Assembly (NCBI GenBank): GCA_018398575.1
Contig: JAGTXZ010000014.1
Coordinates: forward strand, 1,860,001 to 1,924,000
DNA length: 64,000 bases
Origin: Ampelomyces quisqualis
Taxonomy: Eukaryota > Ascomycota > Dothideomycetes > Pleosporales > Phaeosphaeriaceae
Direction: 5' to 3'
Shown here in pieces: positions 1 to 11,546 of this stretch (position 1 is the first letter of the stretch; every line of letters begins with the position of its first letter). The notes under the pieces are model-generated. The model saw only the letters and a program-made list of their open reading frames with translations, was not told the DNA's origin and did not search any database. Position numbers and translations under genes: made by a program.

Positions 1-492
1 GAGGCTTTCGTTCACGACTACATCCACCACCTAACCTACCTCTCCATCCTTCCCCAGCTTCTCGCTTTCCGCAAAGGCTGTCTAGCATGTCTCCAACCCC
101 GATCCCTTCAACTCTTCACACCCTCCGCACTCCGCAGCCTAATCGAAGGAACGCCACACATTTCCATCTCTGCACTCCGTCAATGCGCGCGCTACGAACA
201 AGGCTACACATCCACGCACCCGACTATCCTCAACTTCTGGCGCGTCGCCGAAAGCTACAATCCAGAAGATTGTCGCCATTTACTCGAATTCGTTACAGCG
301 TCGGACCGTGTACCGGTCACGGGGTACGAGGGCATCACGTTTCATATTGTTAGGGTCAGTGGGGGGGATCTGCTGCCGACGAGCTCGACGTGTTTTGGCA
401 AGTTGTATTTGCCCGAGTACGACAGCGAGGAAGTTTTGAGGGTGAAGTTGGGGCTGGCAATTCGGAATTCAAAGGGCTTTGGGGTCGTTTAA
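1..492 (+). CDS. HECT-type E3 ubiquitin ligase, C-terminal part (5' end outside window)
   Basis: Frame 1 is open from the first base to TAA at 490-492, giving the last 163 residues of a longer protein. The end is the HECT C-lobe: LLEFVTASDRVPVTGYEG, then the loop TSSTCFGKLYLPEY, then a short C-terminus ending KGFGVV. The cysteine at codon 131 (391-393) sits where HECT enzymes form the ubiquitin thioester before transfer to a lysine of the substrate. The upstream N-lobe and substrate-recognition part are not in the window, so the subclass cannot be named. No intron is visible in this piece. The identification rests on the C-lobe pattern, which is characteristic. Confidence 0.88.
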   Translation, partial: EAFVHDYIHHLTYLSILPQLLAFRKGCLACLQPRSLQLFTPSALRSLIEGTPHISISALRQCARYEQGYTSTHPTILNFWRVAESYNPEDCRHLLEFVTASDRVPVTGYEGITFHIVRVSGGDLLPTSSTCFGKLYLPEYDSEEVLRVKLGLAIRNSKGFGVV

Positions 493-2042
493 GCAGGTGC
501 TATATTGATGACCAGGAGGGACTACAGCGTGCGTCGAGCGGAAGCGTAGACTGAACGGATCAATCAAGAGTTATTATTCAGTCTTGAGGATAGCAAGCCC
601 ACGACACACTAGAAATTGAGGCAATGTGTGACTACTAATCACGGATGAATGCTGGGGCTTTGCATCATAGGTAGATCTTAGAGACTGCAAGCAAAGTTGA
701 AGCCAAAAACACACATCCGAACCTGTAGATCGCCGGCCTAACAAACCCTCACATGTAAAACACATTTGTCGACCGCTTTGTGCTTTTTGCTTGTAAGCTG
801 CGTCATGTCCTGCCGATCGCCCAGCCATACCACTCGTACCCCGCGGGGGGCACTCCGCGCGGCCACATCACGCCATGACATTATGTACTTCCTAGCGCTC
901 CGCAAGCAAACGTCGGCATGGACAAAGGGAACAAGGCCAAGCATAGATAAGCTCCATGATCTCCTCTGGCTGCCTTGTCACCTTCTTCATCCCTGCCCCA
1001 GGTGTCGATCAAGCTTTATGGCTAGGCTTGGCTGATGCCGGTTGCGGGTGGGTTGAGCTTAGATAACGAATTCGTTGCTGAATGGCCGTCCTGTGTGTTT
1101 TGCGTACGGGATGAATCGGGTGCTAGAAGCGATGCGTCGTTGCGGATAGGGGATTCGGATCGAGGGTTCGGTATAAACTGGTGTAACCAAGACGGCGCAC
1201 GATTCCACCAACACCATTCCACACTCTTGAAGGGGTTTCTTTTACTTTTCGTGGCTTGTAACACCCTGGACAACAGTCTTCCACGGGTTTTACCTTTACA
1301 TACCGTTTTCGGTGCGGCTGAACGACACTACGCCCCCTTGCCCAGGCACTTGAGGCGTCGCATTCGTTGGTCTGGATGTGTAGCAAGCCTACCCCTGTCC
1401 GACGATACTCTTTTGCACCCTCAACCATCGACATACACATAATATCTGGAGACACTGCGACATCATGACAAGACTCTTGCCAGAAGATACATACATTGCC
1501 TACGGCCGTGGCGGAGCAGGCAATATGCGTACGTCTCCATCCGCATCCAGTCCACCCCAAGCATACATCTGACGTAGTTGGACAGGAAGTAAATCATCTA
1601 TTCGCGACGCATGGTGCAGAATTATGGCTCAGTCGGACGCGCATCCTCTCGTGCTCACGTCGAGCCCGGAAGAACACTATGCGTCGTCGAAATCTGAACC
1701 GAGGCGCAGGAGCACGAATAGTAGTTTGTGGAGTTTGAGCACAGCAGGCGAACACAAGTCGAAGTGGCGGCGGATATTTCGACAGAGGACGTCGTGCGTT
1801 GAGATGGAGGATGGGAAGAGTGTGAGCGACGAGACGGGGAGTGCGACGAGTAGGGATGAGGAGGCATGATGTGATAGCATCAACATTGATCGAATCTTTC
1901 GTTAGCGAATGATACCATTGCCGTTCCATGGGATTACAAAATAGACGGTTTTGCCAGAATAATTGCGCACTGGGTGCTCGGGAATCATGCACTCGTCTTC
2001 CTACAACATGTGTCGACACGCGACCACGATATTCCCAGCCCA
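493..2042. other. Intergenic, no supported gene (1.55 kb)
   Basis: The 3' regions of the HECT gene (+) and the MFS gene (-) converge here. Small ORFs occur on both strands (for example 1035-1442 + and 1594-2043 -). They have low-complexity or arginine-rich translations, overlap each other and show no family signature. I see no repeat or transposon ends. Confidence 0.5.
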
Positions 2043-4033
2043 CTACCGAGCAGTGGCGTACTCTCGTACCTCACTCGCATCCTTCTCGCCAACTGCATCA
2101 ATGTCTTCTTCATCCTTGGCCACTTCTCTAACCATTTGATCTGCCTTCTTCTTCTCGCTCTTCTTGTACAAGTACTGCATGGCCAGGAACGTGCCCCAGC
2201 AGCCACATATGAACGCAATATTCACCGAGTAACCCTTCTTCCAGCGCGGACCCTCAATGATAGGAAAGACGGTGATCGGGTAGAATGAAAACACAGCCCA
2301 GCCGGCCGTTAGCATTGCGCCGACAGTAACGGCGCGGGCTTCAGCGTCGTCGCGGAGCGCCATGTTGATAAATGGCATGAGGATAGGGGTGATGGCAGCA
2401 GATACGCCGAGGAGGTAATAACATGCGACTTTTGACGGTTGTCAGCTTTGTGTCTTGTTTGTATTCAGCGAGAAATGACCTACAGTGATATCCTTTCGGG
2501 ATGTTCCACACAAGCAGTGAGATGTTGGCCGTTAGGTATATCACCTGCACGATACTGAAGACGCTCCACAACGGATACACCATACACAACGATGTTGCCA
2601 AAAGAGCGGTAAAAACCGAGACGCCCTGCGCGCCCGTTGGAATAGTATTGATCTGTGGTATCGTGTATGCGCCTGGATATTTCGCCGCGAGGTCCTTTAG
2701 CCAGATGGCCATTTGACCGTGTGGATAGGACGACGAGAGGAAGAACGTGTACGAGACAATTCCGAGCCAGAACTCCCAGCGGGTGAAGGTGCGTTTGATA
2801 ATGGTCCAGCTGAGTTCTTTGGAGGGCGCGACTCCGGCGTTGACCATGCGGCGCTTCGCCAAATCGTGCTCGGCGGGCGTCAACCACCACGGTTTCGCGC
2901 TGCTGGGCAGGCCAGGGAAAATCAAGAATCCAGCCAAAGCTATGGGAAGAGAGATGACACCGTCAATCTAAAAGTACGGGTGCAATGTCAGCGTATGTTT
3001 CAAGGTGTGTAGTTACCTAGCTGTAGCCATAGCCATGCTGGGAGCAAGAAAAGTGTAAGCATACTAGAGAATATTAGTAATTATTTGCAAAGAGGATTGT
3101 ACTTGTATTTGTTACTCTAAAAGTCGTCTTAGCTCGAGTGTGAGTCCCTTTAGTGAGCACATCAAACTCTAAGCTGGATTGGACTCTCAGACACAACAAG
3201 CACTTTGTACCAGGATATTCCTACCAATGAACAACCACCGCCATCCAGCCATTCCTCCTACGCTGTAATTAAGTTAGCAAGTTTCCCGTATGGCGTGTTG
3301 CTCCAAAGCATCTGCGCATACCCGTTGAGGTTGTTGTATGCAGCAGCCTGCAGATAGCCACCAAACATGACAGCGATGTTGTTCGACACGAACCACACAC
3401 CAGTGCGCTTGAATACTTCTTCAGGCCTGTACCACGAGCCGAGAACATATGTGGTCCCCGAGGCGACAGGTGTCTCCAGAAGACCCAGCAAGAACCGGGT
3501 GCCGTAAATGTCATTTCGATTCCGCATTTGACTTTGCGTAAACGTGACAATGGACCAGAGGACTTCCATGGTGGGCAAATAGTACTTTGCGATCCTTGGG
3601 CGAGACAAGAGCAGTAGGGAGGGTATTTGGAAGGCCAAATAGCCGCAGTTGTAAAAGGTGTCGAACAGTGAATACTCATTTCCATAAAGTTCCAATTCTT
3701 CCTTCATGCCAGAAACGTAGGCATTCTTGATATTCGACGAGTCGAGCCACTTGAGAAAGACTTGATCATGGTTAGATATTCGCTCGCTTTCCCCAACCCT
3801 TTTGCGTTGTACTTACACATGAACGAGCAAAACGTCAACAAGCATGCGTCCATCTTCCTCAACAACTTCCTCTCCTCAGCCGGGTAATGTTTCGGATACC
3901 ATTCCAGAATGTACAGAAAAGCCGTCCATGGAGACCGCGCAGGCGCCTCCGCAGGCGCAATACGAGTAGTGTCGAATTCGCCCTGCCTAGCTTCGAGGCG
4001 TGCGGTTTCATCACGTGGATTCGTGCTCGCCAT
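2043..4033 (-). CDS. MFS transporter, ACS (Dal5/Liz1, allantoate/pantothenate-permease) family; possibly disrupted
   Basis: Five exons on the minus strand: 4033-3817, 3760-3322, 3262-3225, 2967-2484 and 2428-2043. Start is the ATG at 4033; the frame is open slightly upstream only from a TTG. The order of conserved blocks matches proton-coupled anion symporters of the fungal Dal5/Liz1 group: [18 protein letters not shown] at the first membrane helix, a GWRWLF block before the central loop, and [17 protein letters not shown] after it. About twelve membrane segments are expected, in the plasma membrane; substrates in this group are organic anions such as pantothenate, allantoate or small carboxylates. 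Introns 1, 2 and 4 are 55-59 nt and keep phase. The third would be 257 nt, joins phase 1 to phase 0, and leaves an exon sum of 1564 nt, not a multiple of three. Either a mini-exon was missed or the gene is frameshifted. Its position suggests uptake of a sugar-acid product of the neighbouring hydrolases. Confidence 0.72.
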
Positions 4034-4556
4034 GTTTGCCAATTCCGAGACTCACAGACAAGTCAAGAACCAAAAAAAAGGTTCTGGCCGTCGTCGTCGG
4101 TGGCTGGGTCGCTGGTTTGATATACCATGGGGGTCACTATGTAGATTAGTTTAGTAGGCCACGCATGGGCTCAAACTCGCAAGACAGGGTACAGCCGGAT
4201 ATCAAGTGCGCTGCATCGGATCCTCGGGGTACTACTGATTTGGGCTACAGCGGTGCGGGGTGAGGCGTGCTGAAGGACATTATTGGTGGGACAACATTTG
4301 ACCTGGGCACGGGGATCACCCGCACACACTACCTACAACCAGGGTCCAGTCAAAAGCTGGAACACCATGCGATTTGCGTGTGGTTAAAGTGCATACCATG
4401 GAAATAATCAGAGCCATTGTGTGAAGAAAAGGGATTCTCGACATTTGGTGCGTGTCGCACTCATCAACGGCTCTCTCAGTAGCTTGGGGTTACTTGCATT
4501 AATTCTGGAAAAATTCGCCAGTGTAACGGTCAGGTAAATTGCTATATAGTCTTTCT
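4034..4556. other. Intergenic: 5' region of MFS gene and 3' region of GH5 gene
   Basis: About 520 bp between two minus-strand genes. It holds the promoter of the MFS transporter. I see no ORF with family resemblance and no clear TATA box. Confidence 0.5.
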
Positions 4557-5977
4557 CTATGATTTCAACGCAGCGATCATTTTGTACAGACTATTTTCCA
4601 GCGTGACTGGAGACCTGATATCGTCCCATGCATAATCCAACAAGCCCCAGAACTCCTCCAAACCCTGTATTGTCTCGTTGGGCTTCCTTCCTGGTCGGGT
4701 CTGCAGATAGAAACTTCCTGAAATATCCCAATGCTGCCAACTGACTTGATACTCCTCAACCATTTCGATCAAACACTTAGCGTAGGTAGTTTGGTTCCAG
4801 TAGGTGCCATTGTGGATGAAACCCCACTCAGAGATGACCATGGGGAATAGATACTTGGTCGCTGGATCCGATGGGTTCATAGATTGAAAGCCCTTCTGGT
4901 ACCATTTGCGCTTAAAGGTGGCACAATTGTCTTGAGTAGCTTCGAAATCGTACTTGTGGATCTCTAGGACGATCTTATCTTCAAATGCGAAGTCACTTGG
5001 TATGAACTTTGCAGTCTTTCCTGCTGTCGATGTTCCGGTGGTACCATTCAGCGTCTTTCCAAGGGGTATTGGGTCAATGTATGTATCATACGAAAGTCCA
5101 GAGAAGAAGATCAATGCCCTAGGGTCTGCTTCGTGAACCGCCTTTGCTGCTGCCGTCATGTGAATGTACCATGTGTACCAGTCAACGGGCTCAGCAACTT
5201 TGGCTGCTCTCAGCTCGTTTCTCAAGCCAATGGAAGCAAAAGTCGGCCAATTTTCCTTTGCCTAGATATTGTTAGGCATACAGTAGGACTATAACGGTGA
5301 CGATCAGACTCACGTGTTTAGTCATGAATGCTAGGCCACGCTTCCAGTTCTCGACATGGAAGTATTTCTCACCGAACCAGCCATTACCATCGTCGTCGCC
5401 GCAACACCAAAAGGCTTTGCTGACGTGGTTGTCCAAATGGATGATGACACCTTGCTTGGACAATTCTTTTCCCACAGCATCCCAAACCTGCAGTCTGGTC
5501 GTTTTCTTGCTGAACTGAGGGTTTTTACTCAAAATCTGGTCAAGCACCTTTGTACCGTTTGATTGGCCCAGGGCATTGAGCACGCTCTTCTCTAAAGTCT
5601 GATTCGGGCTGCCCGCGAGGTAGTCATCGACCATCTCAATTGCGAAAGGCAACCGAACTGAGTTCAATCCAAGTTTAGGGAACCAGGAGACAATATCTTC
5701 GATGGAAGAGTGCTGTAGGCCCTCTGGAATCATAATTTCTTGGTGGCCTGTGCAAGGGAGTAAGGGTCAGCTCTTTGCTTGCAGCTGAAAGGTGGTCCAG
5801 AAGCCTACCTGGCCAATTTGTTGACGCATAGTGAAATACATCGCCGTTTGCATCGAGAATGTCGCGACCCTTCGTTGACAGCGGTAGGACAGATGCTGCT
5901 CGTTTGGCGAGGAAGTGAGGGATAGCTTCACTCACAGAGCCAAGCAGTATTACTGCAACAAGTTTGCTGAACAACAT
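4557..5977 (-). CDS. Secreted glycoside hydrolase family 5 (cellulase/glucanase type)
   Basis: Three exons, 5977-5809, 5747-5314 and 5261-4557, with introns of 61 and 52 nt, encode 435 residues. The N-terminus has a hydrophobic signal-like stretch (MLFSKLVAVILLGSVSEA), so the enzyme is probably secreted. GH5 (beta/alpha)8-barrel marks are present: NSVRLPFAIEM on an early strand, GVIIHLDNHVSKAFWCC, GLRNELR with the likely acid/base Glu217, and VISEWGF with the likely nucleophile Glu346. Family members cut beta-1,4- or related beta-linked glucans and mannans; the subfamily and true substrate cannot be read from these motifs. It is head-to-head with the GH88 gene across about 590 bp and lies downstream of the MFS gene, which supports a joint role in plant cell-wall breakdown. 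Both catalytic Glu residues are intact. Confidence 0.85.
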
Positions 5978-6565
5978 TTCGCCAATGCTGAGGATGTTTG
6001 AGTGTTGTTAAGGCTGTCTTTATCGCTTTTTAACATAGAGCTTTTATTGACAAGAACTGTTTATCCATATTAGTGAGCACACTACCCCGCGAATGATCTT
6101 AGTTTAGGGAACACATGTTGTGGGGACGTCATTCAGGTGCACCAAGAATACTCAGATCTAGCATCGCGGATTAAGGACTCCACAACTTGACAAGAGATTC
6201 CAAGTAGGATGCGACCTTCCAGAATACCTAGAATGGAAGTCGTTCCAGATGATCTTGGGCGGAGTAGCGGTGGAACGCAGATCCCGGTTGTGGCTCGGAA
6301 CATCATCGCGACATTTTGCCCCGATTGTCAGCTCATTTGCAAGCTCCGCTGCACATCCCAATGCGAGGATTATGTCGGCCATTAGCTGAGGGTGTTCTGA
6401 AAGCAAATGGCCCACTGGCGTCGAAGCTTGTTTTCGCATTTCATCGTCCTTCGTAACAACTGCGTAACTTCCTGGTCAGTAATATCGATTAGGCCCTGAG
6501 AGCTATCGTAAATTCGAATAATTGCAAATCTGTCTGTTCCCTGAGTTCAATCGCAATTTATAGAC
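5978..6565. other. Divergent promoter region between GH5 (-) and GH88 (+)
   Basis: About 590 bp separate the two start codons. GTGGGG at 6120-6125 fits the CreA consensus SYGGRG, a common site of carbon repression, but such hexamers are frequent by chance. The small minus-strand ORF 6158-6439 has no recognisable family. Confidence 0.45.
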
Positions 6566-8125
6566 ATGTGGGTCGATATACCTGGTCGAAAGGCGACCGG
6601 GAAATCTGCTAGGTGAGCTTCTGGATGGCGTTGCCGCCGCGCGGTGTTGTGGATTTGTATTGACTTGAGCAACAAGCGTGCGAGGTGTCGACCTCAGCGA
6701 AATCTATTCCGAGAATGTAGCCGCCAAGATTGTTCAGGTCGCCCGACGAGATCTCAGGAGACAAGTACGTACGGTGATCATATGATAAACGCAAAAATCT
6801 CACAGCAACTCACAGGCGCCTCTAGCTTCATACCCTCACACAGTATCCCAAGTTGGAGACGGGGCTGGAATATACGAAGAACGCGAAGCCAATTTCTGGA
6901 CATGTGGTTTCTTTCCAGGAGCCGTGTATGCTATCCTCGAGCGGGCGATGAAGTATCCTCAAGCACTTCAGATACCTCAAACCATGCGCCCACGTTTTCA
7001 AGAACAAGTTCTGAAGCTGGGTCGACATTATGGCGTAGCAATCAACCAGATGTCAAAGCGAACTGACACACACGATATGGGATTTATCGTACAGCCAGCA
7101 CTTCAAAAGGACTGGGAACTGACCGGCAACCCAGAAAGTCTACAATCCGTTGTCAACGCAGCATATGCTTTGGCATCAAGATATGACGATCGCGTAAAAG
7201 CAATACGAAGTTGGGACGTTGCTATCAACGACCGATATTCCATCACGGACATGGACACAAATTTCCTGGTCATCATAGATAGCATGTGTAGTAAGTCTCT
7301 GTATCTGCTTACCAAGTTGCGGCCGCTCACCAAGATTCAGACCTTGATCTGCTCTACTATGTTGGCTATCAGCAAAACGATAAATCTCTCATTGATATTG
7401 CGACGCAGCATGCTGACTCCATCATCCATGAGATACTGCGACCAGACTTCTCAAGTTACCACTTGGTGAACTTTGACCCACGGACCGGCCGGCCACGAGC
7501 AAAAATGACAAACCAGGGGTGGAAGGACGACTCAACATGGAGTAGAGGACAAGCATGGTCAATTATGGGTTTCGCACAAACGTATAGCTGGACGAAAGAC
7601 GTTAAGTACTTGGAAACAGCAATAAAATGCGCAGAGTATTTCTTGCAAAGGATGAAGGAAGGGGAAGTAAAATGGCATCACCATATGGTCCCAGCATGGG
7701 ACTTTGATGCTCCTCAAGACGACCCAGCAAATCCACTACGGGACGTCTCGGCCGGCGTTGTTGCAGCAAATGGCTTCCTCATGATCCACCAATCTCTCCA
7801 GGCACTATCCGCATCCGCTGCACAGCAATTCTCTACAAACCCCAACTTCCTGGATCTTGCATTGCAGATCGTATCGGAGACTCTCGAAATGTCGTATGAT
7901 CGAGACCTAGCTTCTTTTCAAGTGCCAACCAAAGGCACGGCGAACGGAACAAGCACTAATGGCGAACTCGAAGTGGTAGAGAGCAAATTTGAGTGCCTCC
8001 TACGGAACAGCACGACGAACTGGAACGAACATGCACACAAGAAATATAAGGACCATGGGTTGGTGTATGCAGACTATTACCTGTTGGAGTTTGGAAACAA
8101 GCTCCTGAGGGCGGGGTTACTGTAG
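6566..8125 (+). CDS. Glycoside hydrolase family 88, unsaturated glycuronyl hydrolase
   Basis: Model: exons 6566-6612, 6677-6764, 6816-7290 and 7341-8125, introns 64, 51 and 50 nt, 464 residues. The body is unmistakable: EREANFWTCGFFPGAVY, TDTHDMGFIVQPAL, WDVAINDRYSITDMDTNF, WSRGQAWSIMGFAQTY and an alpha/alpha-barrel pattern to the end. In the family a conserved Asp in the HD-x-GF block and another in the MDTNF/IIDSM region hydrate and cleave the double bond of unsaturated uronic acids left by polysaccharide lyases. No signal peptide is visible, so it probably acts inside the cell on imported oligosaccharides. The first exon (only 16 codons) is the weakest part; I chose ATG 6566 because the splice to 6677 restores frame into LSEIYSENVAAKIV. 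It is divergent from GH5 and next to a Zn2Cys6 regulator. Confidence 0.85.
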
Positions 8126-8466
8126 GTGTGAATTGGACATGCTTCAAGTACACTGCAGATATTTCATCGAGCGGTGAATCGCAGTTAGCGATGTACCAGC
8201 TTCACTAGATTCGCTTGAAAAAAAAATTGGTTGTTGTCGTTTGCAGGTGCAAGACTATGAAGAACCCCCAGGTAAAACTATAGACTAGAAGATTGAGCTA
8301 CGCAACTTCGTGCTTGCAGACAAGTAACGTTCGGACTCGATGTATATGCATGATCGATAAATTGCCAGACGTGATGATACAAAGTGTCCCAGACTGAACA
8401 ACAGTACTGGAATATCGAAGATTGCCGTATGCATACGACGTAGCTCGAGGAGCCCATTGTGTGTAC
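8126..8466. other. Intergenic between convergent GH88 and Zn2Cys6 genes
   Basis: About 340 bp of 3' flanking sequence for two converging genes. Nothing recognised apart from a short A run near 8218. Confidence 0.5.
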
Positions 8467-11184
8467 CTATTTCCAGGGCATGAAAAAGTTAGTGTCTTCA
8501 AAAGTGATGACTCTGTCCATGTCTGAAAACTGCGCATCCAAGAACGTGTCTGAGAGTGTGAGCAAGGACTGGTCTTGTATACTTTCATTGTCTGTCATCT
8601 GCGCTTGTTGCGGGTGAGCCATTGGCTCGCGTAGCGCGTCTGCGTTGGCGGTCACACCGTATAGTGGCTGGTTGTAGTTGTTGTTGAACTTGTTTGTCGC
8701 ATGTTGTACTGAATAAAAAGATGGTAACGGATGAAGAGACTGGCCAGAAATGTTTTTTGTACTCATCTGATGTGGGGATTGTCCTGAAGGCGAGCCCTGT
8801 ATAGGCTCGTAAGTAATGGTGGTTGAAGGTGTTCGTTGTGGACTTGAAATCGATTGCGAGCTATTCATGCTAGTTTGACGAGCATGGTGGTTTTTCGGTG
8901 GTCTGGCCTGTATGAAAGGTCGGGACTGAGGCTGTTGTGGGATTGCAACCTGTGCTGGGCTGAGGTATTGTTGTGTACCGGGAGGTCTACAAGAATGGTC
9001 ATACAAGTCAAACGAAAAAATCGTGTCTTGATGACAGGCGTCGCGTAACTTCTCAAGATGCTGTGCGTATTTTCCAGCTTGATTTGACGTGCCTCCGGGT
9101 ATATGGGCGCTTGCATTGTTTCCGTGCCAGCGGTAAGACATTTCCCATAAATCTCGCACTAACAGCTGGAACTCTGCCCGTAGAGGGTTCTGTGTCCTTT
9201 GATGATCAAATAACAGAGCCTTTGCCGCCACAAATGCGCAGAATGCGAATTGGGCATTCACGAACGGGATTGGACTATGGGCAAGAAACTTGTCAACGAT
9301 ATTGGACGTCTCCACCGCAGCGAGCTCACACGTCTGTGCGCTGCATTCATTAGGTAGAGCAACATAATTATTCCAGCCTGGTGGTGGGAACGTGATCGGG
9401 TGGTGAAGCAATATCATGGATGCATTATGCGTGATATGGGCAAGTGTAAGGTTGGGGTCCATGTCGACGACGGAACGATCCGCCGAGATGTCAGAATCTC
9501 TCCATTTAGGCGGCAAGAATATTTTCCAGTGAACAAGTCTGAGGTCGAGCTCCTTGAAGCGCGTCAGCCAATTGATGGCATGGTCCTTGTCCTGCCAATT
9601 GATCCGCTGTTGAAGGAAGAATGATGTGACTTGGCTGAGCGACTCTGTTGCCTCCACGCAGTAGGCAAATGCACCCAATTTAGACGCATCAACGTGATCG
9701 TTGGCAAAATTTGGGCTTGCTCTTGTAGATACTTCCACGGGATCTTCTCCATTATATTGCGCTGGGACATTAGCTAGGGATCGCCCAATTCTTGCGGCAG
9801 CCTTGTTCCAAATGCCAAAATATGGAGTTGTTACTGGTTCCTCGCGTGTGAAGTAGCCACCGTCTGCTGGCAGCCGTCTATGAACGTCATCAGCTGTGAG
9901 GCTTGTGTTCCAGCCCGTTGAGATCGAGCAAAAGCGATCAAGCAAGAAAATCACCCAGAAGACTCGCCGGCGTTCTTCAAGCTCAGTCCAGTCATTTGAA
10001 GGTGGCAGTAAGCGTAAAGGATTCATCAGTGACCCGAATGGCGATGCTGAGGGCTCCGTAGTCAACTTCAAGTAGTCTATGGTTCTGGTGAGTGAGCCGA
10101 TCAGTGGCCACGCTCTCTGAACATGCCCATTATTGAGCTGTAAATGGTCAACATAAGTATCCGAAGCTATATTGGAGACTGGTCTAAGACTTTTATATTT
10201 AAGAGCTTAGAGAACACGAAGTAGATTTTGAGGTAACTTACGTGCTCGAATACAATTAGAATGAGCGCCTGGAGGCTCTCTGTGGAGACTTCTCGCATAG
10301 ACATCGTCTCTACTATCACACGAGAGATCTTGATCTGCTTTTGGATCTGATCGCGATCCAGAGAAAGGACAGTTGGGCTCAGATGCCGCAGTCCGATGGC
10401 CACCAACGCATGAATTATAACATCAAATGCTGCATCACGTGTACCCTGGCGCACACGTGTCTGGAGCCTCTGCTTGTGGAGGTGGGGCATCCAATGATGG
10501 AAGGAGACACAGAAGAAGTCAACGACGTGAATAAGTACTCCTTGGTCTGGCAAGTGTAGCGACACGTCGATGTCATCCAACTCGAGTGGCCAGACTTCTG
10601 GACGCGACGGCTCAAATTTGCGTTTCAATGGATTCGCAGGCTCCGTGTCCTGGTCGGAATTGCTGATTTGGTTTTGTTCAAGGCCATGTTGCTGCGGAGG
10701 TGTGGCACTTTCTGCATGAGTGCTGGTTTCTTGATGCTCTGCTGATGATTCTGTTCTGGTTCTCGTCACTCCCGTAGGAAAATCACGGGTTGTCTTTACA
10801 AGTTGGCTGAACTGTGGTCGGATGCTCCCGGCATCGTCTAGCAATAGTCCCTCAAGGAACGCTATGGGTATGAGCTACAGGCTTCGTTTCTTGCATACAG
10901 GTAGCATACCGACGCGACGAGTTAACCCTTCGACAGCCCCTGGCTTTAGCCCGGGTTTCTGTTTCGGATTGTACACGCATTCTGTCGCTGGGGTGTGCAT
11001 CAGCATGCAACAACGCGCGCTTCTGGCTGCTCGTAGACTCACTAAGTCGCTGACAATGTGAACACGTCGGCGTCTCTCTCGAGCAACGCAATTTCCTTCG
11101 TTTGCAAGAGGAGCAAGCTGGGACGTCGTCATCGCCGGCCTGGCTCCCGTTGCCCACCGAAAGATTATTCCAGCCGGTCAACAT
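8467..11184 (-). CDS. Zn(II)2Cys6 transcription factor with fungal-specific TF domain
   Basis: Four exons, 11184-11043, 10987-10910, 10861-10242 and 10137-8467, with introns 55, 48 and 104 nt, encode 836 residues. The N-terminal cluster is complete only after splicing: [25 protein letters not shown], then [10 protein letters not shown], giving C-x2-C-x6-C-x6-C-x2-C-x6-C. It is followed by [16 protein letters not shown], a common linker. The middle-homology region begins near [11 protein letters not shown] and includes [20 protein letters not shown] and [17 protein letters not shown], typical of the fungal_trans domain. The C-terminal 180 residues are rich in Gln, Ser and Pro. Such proteins bind CGG half-sites in the nucleus and usually control a nearby catabolic or biosynthetic set. 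It is head-to-head with the DUF2264 gene (362 bp) and next to GH88, so it is the likely local regulator of the hydrolase block; that is inference. Confidence 0.88.
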
Positions 11185-11546
11185 TGTTGCGACATTCCGA
11201 GAACGGTTTGGGGTAGAAGAATTATGGGGGATTGGATTCAGTGGGCAACGGGCAGCGGGTTAGGAGCCTTCGAGGCTTCTCCGCTTCTTCCCCGCGAACG
11301 TTTCGGCCCGGTACACTACTGCATCTTCTTGTTCGTTTACGCACCATTCTTTCTTGTGGCGTTCAGTACATGCGACAGAGCTGCGGATGCGCTTCCCGAA
11401 CAGAACCATTCCGCCAGAGATGAGCCTTGTGACATCCCGTTACTCGGAGAGCGGCACAGGCCAGATCAACCGTGTTCAGGCTCTTCGCTATCGCAGGTTT
11501 ACCTTGGCACCCCCTTCCCTCGACTACCAAGTCCATACTACACGAC
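11185..11546. other. Divergent promoter between Zn2Cys6 TF (-) and DUF2264 gene (+)
   Basis: About 360 bp between start codons. Two CGG triplets four bases apart occur in CGGAGAGCGG (about 11445-11454), which could be a Zn2Cys6 binding site, but I cannot show that. No TATA box stands out. Confidence 0.4.

Noticed and set aside
1594..2043. 149-codon minus-strand ORF beyond the MFS stop
   Set aside because: Starts just where the MFS gene ends and is arginine-rich without family resemblance; probably chance.
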